NCBI GenBank assembly: GCA_014762625.1
Contig: JABURQ010000023.1
Span: 1-64,000, forward strand
Source of the DNA: Planctomycetaceae bacterium
GTDB lineage: Bacteria; Planctomycetota; Planctomycetia; Planctomycetales; Planctomycetaceae
Reading direction: 5' to 3'
Length of the DNA stretch: 64,000 nucleotides
Numbering within the stretch: position 1 is the first letter of the stretch; every line of letters begins with the position of its first letter. The translations under genes and the position numbers were made by a program. Of this stretch, positions 1-9,048 are shown piece after piece. A model generated the notes under the pieces. The model saw only the letters and a program-made list of their open reading frames with translations, was not told the origin of the DNA and did not search any database.

Positions 1-519
1 TCAATTTGCCTAAAAGAGTTGCGTCATTTCTAAGTGCCATTCGTGAAGGACACCTACGTTACGAAGCACAAATGCGTAACTGCATCCGGTGAAACAGACC
101 GACGCGCGCTAGGGCAATCCGTAAATGAAACTTGTAGGACGCGAACTTACTTCAGATTCTCGAAATAAAATGTCCCCCCTAATCATATCGTGGTCACATA
201 TGTGGCCCTGAAGAAGGCGAGAGAATAGAAGCTGGGGCCTGCGATTCCAACATGAGACTCAGAGAGATTTCGCTAGGCAAATCCAGGCGTGTTTGCAGGA
301 ATCGATCAGGGAATGTTTCCGGACGTCGCGGTCGAGCAACCGCGTCTACCTGGCAGTCATAATACCAGCTTTCTGCCGTGATCCTCGCCCGAGGATCGAA
401 ATCTCGCCTCCGTGAATTGTCGTATTTCTGGAACCAGAATTAGGCGACCGTCCTCCTCTTACGTTATGCTGATATGTTGCCTCAGATCATCGTCCTGACC
501 ACTTCACGAGTCACTTCGA
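1..519. other. Gene-poor left edge
   Basis: I see no convincing coding frame here on either strand: open stretches are short, lack ribosome binding sites and match no family I know. The one structured item is a perfect 18-base palindrome at 380-397 (8-base arms GATCCTCG and CGAGGATC around CC). It has no T-run beside it, so it is not an intrinsic terminator. The stretch leads into a decayed sulfatase fragment, so it is probably degenerating sequence. Confidence 0.5.
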
Positions 520-738
520 ATGGAACACACGCACAACTCCCCCTCACCACTCAAGGCGTTCGAGGAAGATGGCTACGTCGCTCAGACACTGAAAGAACTC
601 GAGATTGGGGAGAATACTCTGTTCATCTTTACCAGCGACAACGGTCCCGTAAATCGGACCAAAGGATATCCCCAGCGTCGGGTCCGCGGCGATACAATGA
701 TCTACGGGCACGACAGCATCAGAGCCGATAATTGCTGA
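520..738 (+). pseudogene. Sulfatase (arylsulfatase family) remnant
   Basis: This 72-codon frame carries a short recognisable piece of a type I sulfatase: a helix ending LKELEIGENTLFIFTSDNGP, where family members have the LxxxGIxxNTLVIFTSDNGP segment with the metal-binding Asp-Asn. It is followed by a degraded version of the usual LRGGKxxxYEGG segment (here RVRGDTMIYG). The N-terminal part with the formylglycine motif CxPSR and the whole C-terminus are missing, and the frame stops soon after. A functional sulfatase has about 450-550 residues, so this is a decayed fragment rather than a small gene. Sulfatases are abundant in planctomycete genomes, so loss of one copy is unsurprising. Confidence 0.7.
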
Positions 739-767
739 CCCGCTGAACTTTCTCCCCGACTCCCTTC

Positions 768-817
768 AAAAACGGTTGAAGCCCCGCTCCGCTCGGCGAA
801 TCGATTATCGCGGGGCT
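768..817 (-). terminator. Possible terminator of the ceramidase-like gene
   Basis: On the minus strand, downstream of the gene that ends at 894, an 8-base perfect stem (AGCCCCGC/GCGGGGCT, 780-787 with 810-817) encloses a 22-base loop. A run of five T follows, but about seven bases beyond the stem, which is further than in a standard intrinsic terminator. The call is tentative. Confidence 0.4.
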
Positions 818-893
818 GGGTCAATGAGCCTCTGTCTTTTCTCGAACCAGTGAGGAAATGCATTCCCAGACTCTGTCGACACCGGTCTGCTTC

Positions 894-2372
894 TCAGTCG
901 TTCGTCAGACTCTTCTGATGGAGACTTTCGAACATCTCCAGCAGTTTTGCCACGATCTTCGTCGTCGCCTTTTTTTCGACGAAGTTTGTGCCCAGCCAGG
1001 TTTCGTAACCGCCTAACCGGTGTTGTTCCGGCGTGGGCAGATAACCGTAGGAGCCGTTGGCGAGTTCGATCGTGAAGGTTTGATCGAAGGGGCCACGCTC
1101 TTTCAGTTCGAGGCCGGTCTCGGCGAATGTTTCGAACGGGATGGCAGCGATCCCCAGATCGCCGATGCGCACGGTCTGCAGCGGGACCTGGATCTCGCGA
1201 GGGGCGTCTTTCAGTCTGCTAATCCGTTCCGCGTAGATGGCTTCCCGCCTGTGGCTTGGGGCCGAGTTTTCCTGCGCCTTGATTTCCGCAAAATGCTGCA
1301 GCATGTCCGGGGTGGGTTGTCTGACTTTCAGAGGGAGTCGAGCTTCCGTCGCGTCCAACGGAACCCAGTCATGGAAGCGGAGTTTCTGGTGTGCTTCATG
1401 GACGCGGCTGGCAACCTTCTCAGCCACTTCCTGCATCTTTTCATAGTGTTGATACCTGCGCGGACTCGGATTGCGGAAATTAATATTATTCACATCCCCA
1501 CTGGTGCCGTTGGACAGGATGCCCACGAAAGGGGGCGTCTGGTCCCTCGCCCCCAGTTTTTTCTCGATGTACTGGGCGAAGTATCCGAAGTAGTCCGCCG
1601 AGACTTCGCCGGCACGCACTCCACCTACGTAGTGTAGCGAATAGTTTGCCAGCAGCGAAATCGGACGTCCGTCACGACTTTGCACGGAGATGAAGCTGAT
1701 CTCCGGATCGATAGGGCCCGCCGGACGATCCAACACCGCGCTGCCCCGAGGAGGATTCATACGAACTCGATCAATCCCTCCGAAAGGATTCGTCAGCAGT
1801 GCCGTATCCAGCACGTGCCACCGGCGATTGAAGACTTCCGAAGGCTCGTCGATCTTTCCCCAGGCGATCCGTGCCGGTTCCAGCTGTGCCATCGCCCGTC
1901 GCACGCCGTCTGAGATGCGTTGGGCCAGGAATTTCTGATAATCGGTCAGCTCAGTTTCCCGAATCACCTTGCATGGTCCCCGAGCCGTCGTGGCGGAGTG
2001 TGTGTGGGTGGAAGCCAGCAACAAATGCGACGGAGGCAGGCCGGTCGCTTGTTGGACAAGTTCTTTCGCCCGGTCAAACACTTCTACCGGAATACCGACA
2101 TTGTCACACAGTACGAGGCCCAGCTTGACCTTTCCATCATCCAGAACGAGACACCGCGCGTGGAGTTCGTCGTGAATGTTGGTGGCGGGAATCGGTTTCC
2201 ATCCGCCGACAATCAATTCTCCCAGAGGCGGGGTGATATTGCTGGTGGCTGCCCCGGCTCGAAAGACGCGTTCTGCGTCCTCGCCGGATACTCGGGATGC
2301 GGTTCCGGTCAGGAACAACGCTCCGGTTATGATCAAACCAACGCTCAAAAGTCGACGCAAGATGCGATCCAT
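894..2372 (-). CDS. Neutral/alkaline ceramidase-like secreted hydrolase
   Basis: A 492-residue protein with an N-terminal signal peptide (MDRILRRLLSVGLIITGALF, cleavage probably near the A-S/G-E region). The mature part opens with AGAATSNITPP, the typical start of the neutral/alkaline non-lysosomal ceramidase fold. STHTHSAT near residue 125 and the NYSLHYVGG segment match the zinc-binding His regions of that family, and NGTSGDVNN resembles the catalytic Ser loop. Bacterial neutral ceramidases are about 650 residues; this shorter planctomycete type lacks most of the C-terminal beta domain, so the true substrate is unknown. The ATG at 2372 is preferred over a TTG nine bases upstream, because AAGG precedes it and the signal peptide then starts properly. 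It lies downstream of the DUF1501 gene on the same strand, separated by 282 bases. Confidence 0.8.
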   Translation of the reverse strand: MDRILRRLLSVGLIITGALFLTGTASRVSGEDAERVFRAGAATSNITPPLGELIVGGWKPIPATNIHDELHARCLVLDDGKVKLGLVLCDNVGIPVEVFDRAKELVQQATGLPPSHLLLASTHTHSATTARGPCKVIRETELTDYQKFLAQRISDGVRRAMAQLEPARIAWGKIDEPSEVFNRRWHVLDTALLTNPFGGIDRVRMNPPRGSAVLDRPAGPIDPEISFISVQSRDGRPISLLANYSLHYVGGVRAGEVSADYFGYFAQYIEKKLGARDQTPPFVGILSNGTSGDVNNINFRNPSPRRYQHYEKMQEVAEKVASRVHEAHQKLRFHDWVPLDATEARLPLKVRQPTPDMLQHFAEIKAQENSAPSHRREAIYAERISRLKDAPREIQVPLQTVRIGDLGIAAIPFETFAETGLELKERGPFDQTFTIELANGSYGYLPTPEQHRLGGYETWLGTNFVEKKATTKIVAKLLEMFESLHQKSLTND

Positions 2373-2654
2373 TATACTCAACCTTTGCCCTGGGGAATTC
2401 GTTCGTGAGAATCAAGTTTCTCGGCTAATCGTGGTGATTCGGAGGGTGAGAGCTCACTACCCAGTGACCTGTGTCCCGTCACCATCTGTTGAAGCCCTGT
2501 GCGTCGTTGCAGCGTATCAGATTGTTCCGACGATCGAAATCCCCTTTCCCCTGCGTTCGCGTGGGGAAGCCGTCACTATCGTCGTCACACACCTCGCCCC
2601 CTCGAGATGAGCGGATTTAGGATTTTGCATTTTCGGAGGAGAGAAACACGAGCG

Positions 2655-4169
2655 TCAGGAGGGGGATTGCAACAACTGGTTGACCACGTGGCCGGCGGTG
2701 TCGGTAATGCGGAAGTCTCGCCCCTGAAAGCGATAGGTGAGTCGTTTGTGGTCGAGACCGAAGAGATGCAGGATGGTCGCGTGGAGATCGTGGACGTGGA
2801 CGGGGTCTTGGGTCACCCCCCACCCAATCTCATCGGTTTCGCCGATGATTTGTCCCGGCTGAACGCCGCCACCGGCAAGCCACATGCTGTAGGAATAGGG
2901 ATGGTGATCGCGCCCGGTGATTTTCTTGAAATTGACGCGGTTTTCCCCCAGTGGCGTCCGTCCGAATTCGCCACCCCACACCACGAGCGTGTCTTCTAGG
3001 AGGCCCCGTTGTTTGAGGTCTTTTAACAGCGCGGTCACCGGTTGGTCGGAGATGCGGGTATAGCGTTTGAGACCGCTGTCGAGGTTACTGTGGTGATCCC
3101 AGGTGGAGAGAAACAGGGTGACGAAGCGGACGCCGCGTTCGACCATGCGACGAGCGAGGAGACAGTTGCGGGCGTAGGAGCTTTCGAAGCCAGACTTGTC
3201 GCCGGAGACTTCAGAGCGATCGACTCCATACGCGTCGAGGGTGGCTTTGGTTTCGCCAGAGAGATCGAGCAGTTCGGGAGCCGCTTGCTGCATGCGGAAC
3301 GCGAGTTCGTACGCTTTAATGCGGCTGACAACTTCGGGCTGAGCCACCCGCTCGAAGCGTTGTGCGTTGAGGTCGCGAATCGCTTCGAGAGAGCGTGATT
3401 GGACTTCGCGAGAGACGCCGGGAGGATTGGAAAGATTGAGGACTGGGCTTCCCTGGTTACGGAAGAGCGTCCCGGCGTGTTGGGAGGGAAGGAATCCGCT
3501 GGACCAACTGTTGGCGCCGCCGGGAAGGCCTCGACCGAGGGTGGTCATCACGACGTAGCTGGGAAGGTTTTGAGATTCGCTGCCAAGACCGTAGTTGAGC
3601 CAGGAACCGAGGGTGGGCCAGCCCTGGATGGCCGAACCGGTCAGCATCATGAGTTGACCGGGGAGATGGTTGAACTGTTCGCAGTGCATGGAGCGGATCA
3701 GGGCAATGTCGTCGACGCAGGTACTCAGGTGGGGAAGCAGATCGGACATGTCCATGCCGCATTCACCGTAGCGACGGAAGGTCCGCGGGCTGCCCATCAG
3801 TCGGGCGCTCTCCTTCTGGATGAAGGCAAACTTGATATCTTTAACGATGGACTCCGGGATCGGTTGGCCGTCGAGTTCGTTGAGTTTGGGTTTGGGGTCG
3901 ACGAGATCCATCTGGCTTGGGCCCCCTTCCATGAACAGATAAATGCAGCGTTTCGCCCGAGGGGCGAAGTGGGACAGAGGGAAGCTCGATTCAGCCGCGA
4001 GGAGGTTGTCTTCGTCGAGCAGATGGGCCAGAGCCAGAGTGCCGAGACCGCCGGCGCTCGCCTGAAAGAATCGTCGGCGAGTGAGGACGTCCGGGTCAAG
4101 GGCTGCGGACGGGATGGCAGGATGGGGATCGTTTGCAGACACGTCTTTAGTCCCGTGTGATGAATTCAT
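2655..4169 (-). CDS. DUF1501 family Tat-exported protein
   Basis: A 504-residue member of the DUF1501 family, a sulfatase/alkaline-phosphatase-like fold found in large numbers in planctomycetes. A twin-arginine signal (TRRRFFQASAGG, about residues 30-41) precedes the mature domain. Family segments visible include the metal-site-like FMEGGPSQMDLVDPKP, FVTLFLSTWDHHSN, VVWGGEFGRTP and a C-terminal HVHDLHATILHLFGLDH. The biochemical activity of the family is not established. The start codon lies inside the end of the upstream DUF1549/DUF1553 gene (23-base overlap, 4147-4169), so the two are almost certainly co-translated as the usual cytochrome/DUF1501 pair. The ATG start is unambiguous, although the N-terminus is longer than in most relatives. 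Confidence 0.9.
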   Translation of the reverse strand: MNSSHGTKDVSANDPHPAIPSAALDPDVLTRRRFFQASAGGLGTLALAHLLDEDNLLAAESSFPLSHFAPRAKRCIYLFMEGGPSQMDLVDPKPKLNELDGQPIPESIVKDIKFAFIQKESARLMGSPRTFRRYGECGMDMSDLLPHLSTCVDDIALIRSMHCEQFNHLPGQLMMLTGSAIQGWPTLGSWLNYGLGSESQNLPSYVVMTTLGRGLPGGANSWSSGFLPSQHAGTLFRNQGSPVLNLSNPPGVSREVQSRSLEAIRDLNAQRFERVAQPEVVSRIKAYELAFRMQQAAPELLDLSGETKATLDAYGVDRSEVSGDKSGFESSYARNCLLARRMVERGVRFVTLFLSTWDHHSNLDSGLKRYTRISDQPVTALLKDLKQRGLLEDTLVVWGGEFGRTPLGENRVNFKKITGRDHHPYSYSMWLAGGGVQPGQIIGETDEIGWGVTQDPVHVHDLHATILHLFGLDHKRLTYRFQGRDFRITDTAGHVVNQLLQSPS

Positions 4170-6570
4170 CGAGATTCATGACAATCCGCGCGAGAGCAAT
4201 CATGGCTGCGTCCTCGGGCGAGTGGCCAGAAGAGTTGGAATCGTGTTCGTCGTTCGCCAATCGGAGGAGATCCGAATGAGCGGTGATTAAAGTGTTGCGT
4301 TCAGTGGGAGTCGGTCGCCGGGCGAGGCAATGGAGATAGAGGGCATCGATGGCCGCGTCCACGTGATCGGGGTGTTCTGCCTGCATGCGTCGTCCGAGGA
4401 CCTGTGCGCACTCATAGAACATGGGGTCATTGAGAAGTGTGAGAGCCTGGAGGGGAGTGTTGGAGCGTTCGCGGCGGCTGCAGGAGACAGTGGAGTCGGG
4501 GGCGTCAAAGGTCATCAGCATCGGAAAAGGAACCGTTCGCTTGAAGACGATGTACAGGCTGCGGCGATACTTTTCGTCCCCCTCGCTGACCGGCCATTTG
4601 ACACTGCGGCCAACCTCTGTGACGAAGGACGGGAGAGGCGGGCGGATGCCCTTGCGGCCGATCGTGCGGGTGAGGAGACCGGCGGCGGTGAGATGCACAT
4701 CGCGGACAGTTTCGGCAGGGACGCGGTAACTGTTTTGACGCCAGAGGCGTTGGTTATGCAACTCCCGTTGACCGGGCACGGAGTTTACTGCAGATGACAT
4801 CCGATAGGTAGATGACGTGACGATCGTATGGATCAGGGCCTTACGGCTCCAGCCCAGACGGCGGTATTCGGTGGCCAGCCAATCCAGGAGTTCCGGATAG
4901 ATCGGTTTTGAGCCTTGGCTGCCGAAGTCGTTGGGTGTCGCGACGAGGCCCTGGCCAAAAAGATGCTGCCAGATGCGGTTGGCGGCCACGCGCGGGGGGA
5001 GCGGATTGTCTGCCTGAAACAGCCATCGGGCGAGATCGAGGCGGTCGGGGATTTCGTCTCGTGGCTGCAGTTTGGGGAGGATGGCCGGGGTGTCGGGAGT
5101 GACTTTTTCCCCTTGGCGGGTGTAGACACCTCGAATATGAACGAAGGTTTCGCGCCGATCCTTGGTCCGTTCGGAGAAGATGGGGGCATTGGTGACAGGA
5201 ACGACGGGTTTTTGGCTGAGATGGGATTCGACGCGCTGTTTGATCTCAGCCCAGCCCGGCTCGTCAGTCCGGTAAGAGTCGACGACACTATTTAGCGATG
5301 AACTTTTAGCCTCACCGCGAAGGATCTTGGCGATTTCCTCGCTTTGTTTTTCGTCGAGAGGGTCACGTTCGTAGCGCTGGAGGTCCGCCAGGAGCGTGTC
5401 CCGCTCGGGTTGCCACACCTCCATCGCTTTTGCGTGTTGTTTGATTTCCCACAGTTGAGTCGCGCGGACAGTGGTTTCGTCCGCATTATTAAAAAATGAG
5501 TATAGTTCGTAGAACTCGGTTTGAGCGATGGGGTCGTTTTTATGGTCGTGGCATTCGGCGCAGCCGAGGGTAAGCCCCAGCCAGACCATGCCGGTCGTAT
5601 TCACACGGTCGACGATTTCCTTGGTGCGGTAGAGTTCGAGGTCGACGCCGGCTTCAGTGTTGCGGAGTGTGTTGCGATGGAATCCCGTGGCGATTTTTTG
5701 TTCGCGGGTCGGGTTGTGGCGGAGGTCGCCGGCGAGTTGATCGATTGTGAAATCATCAAAGGGTTGATCATTATTGATCGCGTTAATGACCCATTCGCGG
5801 TAAATCCAGACGTGCGGCCGCAGGCTATCCCCCAGATAGCCGGAGCTGTCGGCATAACGCGCGAGGTCGAGCCAGTGGCGGCCCCATTGTTCACCAAAGT
5901 GAGGAGAGTCGAGTAGCTCGTCGACGAGTCGTTCGTAGGCGTCGGGGCGTCGATCGCTCACGAAGGATTCAACGGCGGCCGGTGTGGGGAGCAAACCGAG
6001 GAGATCGAGGTAAAGACGGCGGATGAGGGTGCGACGGTCGGAAACGGGAGCCGGGTCGAGGCCGGCCTCCTGGTGTCCGCGAGCGATGAAGGCGTCAATC
6101 GGGTTGTTGATGGGAAACTCAGGGGGTGGACTGAGGTCAGCAGGGACGGCGGGGCGTGTCAGCGGTTCGAGCGACCAGAGAGTAGGCGGCTCAAGAGTCA
6201 GGTCAGCGGGCCAGTCGGCTCCCTGCTCGATCCATAGGCGAAGAGTGGCAATCTCGTCGTTGGAAAGCGGGGGTTTGCCCTTCGGCATCTCGGCCGTGCC
6301 CCCCGCCGGGGTGACGAGATCGAGGAAATAGCTGGACTCAGGGTCGTGCGGCTCGATGACAACTCCGCTTGCCCCCCCTGTGACGAGTGCTGTTCGCGAC
6401 TGGAGGGATAGCTCACCCCTGGGTTGGCGATCATTGTGGCAGGAGAGGCAATGATTCTGAAGGATAGGGGCCACATCGCGCTGGAAGTCGACGGGGGTAG
6501 CCGCTTGGGACACACTCGTGGCGACGAGCAGGCCGCAGCAGGTAATCAGAGAGCAGTGAGTCGCGAACAT
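4147..6570 (-). CDS. Secreted cytochrome c-type protein, DUF1549/DUF1553
   Basis: An 807-residue exported protein with the planctomycete order PSCyt1, DUF1549, DUF1553. After a signal peptide (MFATHCSLITCCGLLVATSV) comes PVDFQRDVAPILQNHCLSCH, a CxxCH haem motif, then the LSNDEIATLRLWIEQGADWP end of the cytochrome unit. DUF1549 begins at DAFIARGHQEAGLDPAP and contains WGRHWLDLARYADS and a second haem-like motif, GCAECHDHKNDP. DUF1553 supplies NRIWQHLFGQGLVATPNDFG, STYRMSS and RSLYIVFKRTVPFP. I placed the start at the ATG at 6570, since the open frame 42 codons upstream lacks secretion features. The reaction is unknown; such proteins are suspected of redox-linked polysaccharide breakdown at the envelope, which is inference. 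The downstream DUF1501 gene overlaps it. Confidence 0.88.
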   Translation of the reverse strand: MFATHCSLITCCGLLVATSVSQAATPVDFQRDVAPILQNHCLSCHNDRQPRGELSLQSRTALVTGGASGVVIEPHDPESSYFLDLVTPAGGTAEMPKGKPPLSNDEIATLRLWIEQGADWPADLTLEPPTLWSLEPLTRPAVPADLSPPPEFPINNPIDAFIARGHQEAGLDPAPVSDRRTLIRRLYLDLLGLLPTPAAVESFVSDRRPDAYERLVDELLDSPHFGEQWGRHWLDLARYADSSGYLGDSLRPHVWIYREWVINAINNDQPFDDFTIDQLAGDLRHNPTREQKIATGFHRNTLRNTEAGVDLELYRTKEIVDRVNTTGMVWLGLTLGCAECHDHKNDPIAQTEFYELYSFFNNADETTVRATQLWEIKQHAKAMEVWQPERDTLLADLQRYERDPLDEKQSEEIAKILRGEAKSSSLNSVVDSYRTDEPGWAEIKQRVESHLSQKPVVPVTNAPIFSERTKDRRETFVHIRGVYTRQGEKVTPDTPAILPKLQPRDEIPDRLDLARWLFQADNPLPPRVAANRIWQHLFGQGLVATPNDFGSQGSKPIYPELLDWLATEYRRLGWSRKALIHTIVTSSTYRMSSAVNSVPGQRELHNQRLWRQNSYRVPAETVRDVHLTAAGLLTRTIGRKGIRPPLPSFVTEVGRSVKWPVSEGDEKYRRSLYIVFKRTVPFPMLMTFDAPDSTVSCSRRERSNTPLQALTLLNDPMFYECAQVLGRRMQAEHPDHVDAAIDALYLHCLARRPTPTERNTLITAHSDLLRLANDEHDSNSSGHSPEDAAMIALARIVMNLDEFITRD

Positions 6571-6702
6571 GAGATGAGCTGTGGCTGGTCTAGGGAAAGC
6601 GAGGGAGGCAGGGATGCGGTGCAGTTTATTGTCTCGAATACGACGGGCGATCGCAATGTAAAGTTTCTCGCTTGGCGGACCAATACCGTCTAACAATCTG
6701 CG

Positions 6703-6924
6703 GAGAGTCTACAAGAAGATCTGAAAGAAGCGGGACTCCCGTTTATCTGATTCCACGCACTGCGTCATACCGTCGGAACTCATCTGATGAAGGATGGTGA
6801 GAATCCCAAAGTTGTAGCGGCATTGCTCGGGCATTCAGACATCCGCACGACGATACCCAGGGGTTCTCACGCATCCCCTGATCTCACATTAGCAGCGGTG
6901 AAAGCGCATGGGGGACAATTCTGA
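6703..6924 (+). pseudogene. Tyrosine recombinase (integrase) C-terminal remnant
   Basis: Translation of the plus strand, frame of position 6718, reads DLKEAGLPFI, a stop at 6748-6750, then FHALRHTVGTHLMKDGENPK and VVAALLGHSDIRTTIPRGSH. This is the box II region of phage-type integrases: the catalytic Arg-xx-His (RHT) and the LLGHSDI histidine are present. The nucleophile Tyr that normally follows TTxxY is absent (PRGSH where YSH or YTH is expected), and a stop interrupts the domain. It ends at TGA 6922-6924. No N-terminal part is found upstream, because the start of the DUF1549/1553 gene occupies that space on the other strand. It marks a past integration or recombination event in this gap. 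Confidence 0.75.
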
Positions 6925-7006
6925 AGACAGAATCGGGCGGTTGTAGAGAAAATGAAGCGATTGAAAAGGAGACGCTTAATTGAGTCTTCTATTCAAGTGC
7001 GAAAGC

Positions 7007-7034
7007 AAAAAACGCCCCGGTCGTGAGAACCGGG
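7007..7034 (-). terminator. Intrinsic terminator of the Rieske/cytochrome b operon
   Basis: Read on the minus strand, the stem CCCGGT/ACCGGG (7029-7034 pairing with 7016-7021), with a seven-base loop, is followed after CG by six T (complement of 7007-7012). It lies 45 bases past the stop of the cytochrome b fusion gene, where an intrinsic terminator is expected. Confidence 0.8.
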
Positions 7035-7078
7035 ACGTCAAGCCCTGACGGGGGCTCATTCACTAACGTGGATTCAAA

Positions 7079-9046
7079 TTATTCAGCTTCCGGCTCCGAT
7101 TTTTCATTTTCCACCTCAACATTCTGCTGCTCAGAAGTTTCTTCTGCCACGGCGACTGACTCATCAGAGTGACTTTCTTCAGACTTGTAGTAGTCATTGA
7201 TCATCCATTTGACCAGTAAATCGAGCTCGCGTTCGGACATCGAATCTTCAAACGCCGGCATTGCATTCTTATCGCCGTAGCCATAATGCTCCTCCGTACC
7301 CGGATTGGAGATGAAGCTTTTCAACCACTCTTCCCCTGCATATCCGGTAAGAACTGGAGCCGTTCCGGGGAAACCGAGAGCCTCCTCTTCGCCGCGGACT
7401 TTGATGTCGTGGCAATCGACGCAATTCGTCGTGAACTCACCTTGGTTGAGAGTTCCGTTAACGAATGCATCTCGCCCAATATCAATCAGACTCTCGTCAT
7501 ACGGAGCCAGATCCTCTCGTCCCGACTGGGCCGCCAAAAACTCTTTCAATCCCGCCAGAATTTCTTTGTTCTCCGGCATCTGTAATACGGCTTTGTTCTC
7601 ATTCACCCAGCCCGCCATGCCGTATTCGTCATCCAGAAAGAGCTCTCCCAGGTTGACACCATCTTTGGTCGTATTGCGGGTTGGTGCAAACACTTCGTCG
7701 TAATTGACAAGGATGTTTTCGACCCATTGTCGCGAGCCAAACTTACCGAGATCGGCGGCTGTGGCCTCGGCTTCCTCTCCCTCCACCATGACGAGCTCGC
7801 CGGTGCCGTCGTGACCGTCATATCGGTGACAGCTGGCGCATCGTTTGGCAAAGATCTTGGGGCCTTGGGTGAGCGGATCGTTTCTGAGGAGCGAAACCGC
7901 TCCCTCCGGCGGAATTCCCGAGGGCGCTTCTGCCAATTCCCGCACGCGTTCCGCAGCTTTGTGAGCGGCCGCTACATCATTGCGGAATTTAATTGACGCA
8001 TCTTTGTCGCTGTACCAGTCTTCGTAAAACGCCAAACCGGTCAATCCCATGATGCAGGCGGTCAGGATGACGGTCACAAAAACATTGATTTTGTGACCGA
8101 ATCTCCAGAGGGCGATGATCGGCATCATAATGAGAAACAGCATTAACGCACTGGGGATGTAAATGGCCCCAAACGCCAGGCCAAATTTATCAATAAATTC
8201 AAACTTCAGAAAACGAAACAGAAATAGAAAATACCATTCGGGCCGAGCCGCGTCGTAGGGAGACGACGGGTCCGCGGGAGCGCTCAACTCAGCTCCTTTG
8301 TAGATCGCCAACAGCATGACAACCGCCAAGACTGCGAGACACGCGACGGCATCCTTCAGAACCTGATCGGGCCAGAACATCGCTTCGGGAGCATGCTCGG
8401 GATCTTTGGCGTGAATCCCGTGCCGTCGAAAGACGGCGATATGCAAAGCGAGAAAGGCAATCAGGAGTCCGGGAAGAATTCCGGCATGCAGGGCAAAGAA
8501 TCGCGTCAACGTCTGATGCCCGTAGTCGCTCCCCCCTTGAACGACTTCTTGAACTTCCGTGCCGATGACCGGCGTGACTCCCATGATGTTCGTCGCCACC
8601 TTCGTCGCGTAGTACCCTTTCTGGTCCCACGGGAGCAGATATCCGGTCAAAGACAGCCCGAGCACAATTCCCATCAACACGATACCGAGCCAGAAGTTGA
8701 TTTCTCGCGGGGCTTTGTACGCCCCGTCGATAATCACCTGCAGCAGATGAAACGCCAGTAGTACCACCATCGCCTGGGCAGCAAAGTGATGCATTCCTCG
8801 TATCAACCAACCGAGCGTCATCTGGGACTGGATGTAATATACGCTCTCCCAGGCCGTCTGCGTACTCGGGGAATAGGCCGTCCACAGAAAGATACCGGTG
8901 ATGACCTGCAGAAAGAACGTGAAGACTAACGTGCTTCCCCAGACGTAACGCCAGCGCGCACCACCCGGAATGCGTTCATACAGGGCTTCGTTCATGACTT
9001 CCCGGATACCGGTCCGGTCGTCAAACCAGTCGAGTAATTTTTTCAT
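7079..9046 (-). CDS. Cytochrome b6/subunit IV fused to diheme cytochrome c
   Basis: A 655-residue membrane protein carrying three parts of a bc-type quinol oxidoreductase in one chain. Residues 1-210 are cytochrome b: haem ligands His86 or 87, His100, His187 and His202, with the 187/202 spacing of b6-type rather than mitochondrial bc1-type proteins. Residues 220-340 match the subunit IV part, with the quinol-site PEWY at 269-272 and further membrane spans. Residues 345-655 are a periplasmic tail with two c-type haem sites, CASCH (403-407) and CVDCH (542-546), and a likely Met ligand in NAMPAFEDSM. The C-terminus is Glu-rich. It follows the Rieske gene after only two bases, so both belong to one complex that passes electrons from quinol to the Rieske cluster and on to the tail haems. 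What accepts electrons next is not encoded nearby. Confidence 0.92.
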   Translation of the reverse strand: MKKLLDWFDDRTGIREVMNEALYERIPGGARWRYVWGSTLVFTFFLQVITGIFLWTAYSPSTQTAWESVYYIQSQMTLGWLIRGMHHFAAQAMVVLLAFHLLQVIIDGAYKAPREINFWLGIVLMGIVLGLSLTGYLLPWDQKGYYATKVATNIMGVTPVIGTEVQEVVQGGSDYGHQTLTRFFALHAGILPGLLIAFLALHIAVFRRHGIHAKDPEHAPEAMFWPDQVLKDAVACLAVLAVVMLLAIYKGAELSAPADPSSPYDAARPEWYFLFLFRFLKFEFIDKFGLAFGAIYIPSALMLFLIMMPIIALWRFGHKINVFVTVILTACIMGLTGLAFYEDWYSDKDASIKFRNDVAAAHKAAERVRELAEAPSGIPPEGAVSLLRNDPLTQGPKIFAKRCASCHRYDGHDGTGELVMVEGEEAEATAADLGKFGSRQWVENILVNYDEVFAPTRNTTKDGVNLGELFLDDEYGMAGWVNENKAVLQMPENKEILAGLKEFLAAQSGREDLAPYDESLIDIGRDAFVNGTLNQGEFTTNCVDCHDIKVRGEEEALGFPGTAPVLTGYAGEEWLKSFISNPGTEEHYGYGDKNAMPAFEDSMSERELDLLVKWMINDYYKSEESHSDESVAVAEETSEQQNVEVENEKSEPEAE

Positions 9047-9048
9047 GA

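Noticed and set aside
2546-2568. Inverted repeat TTCCCC/GGGGAA after the DUF1501 gene as terminator
   Set aside because: Only six base pairs and no T-run follows on the minus strand.
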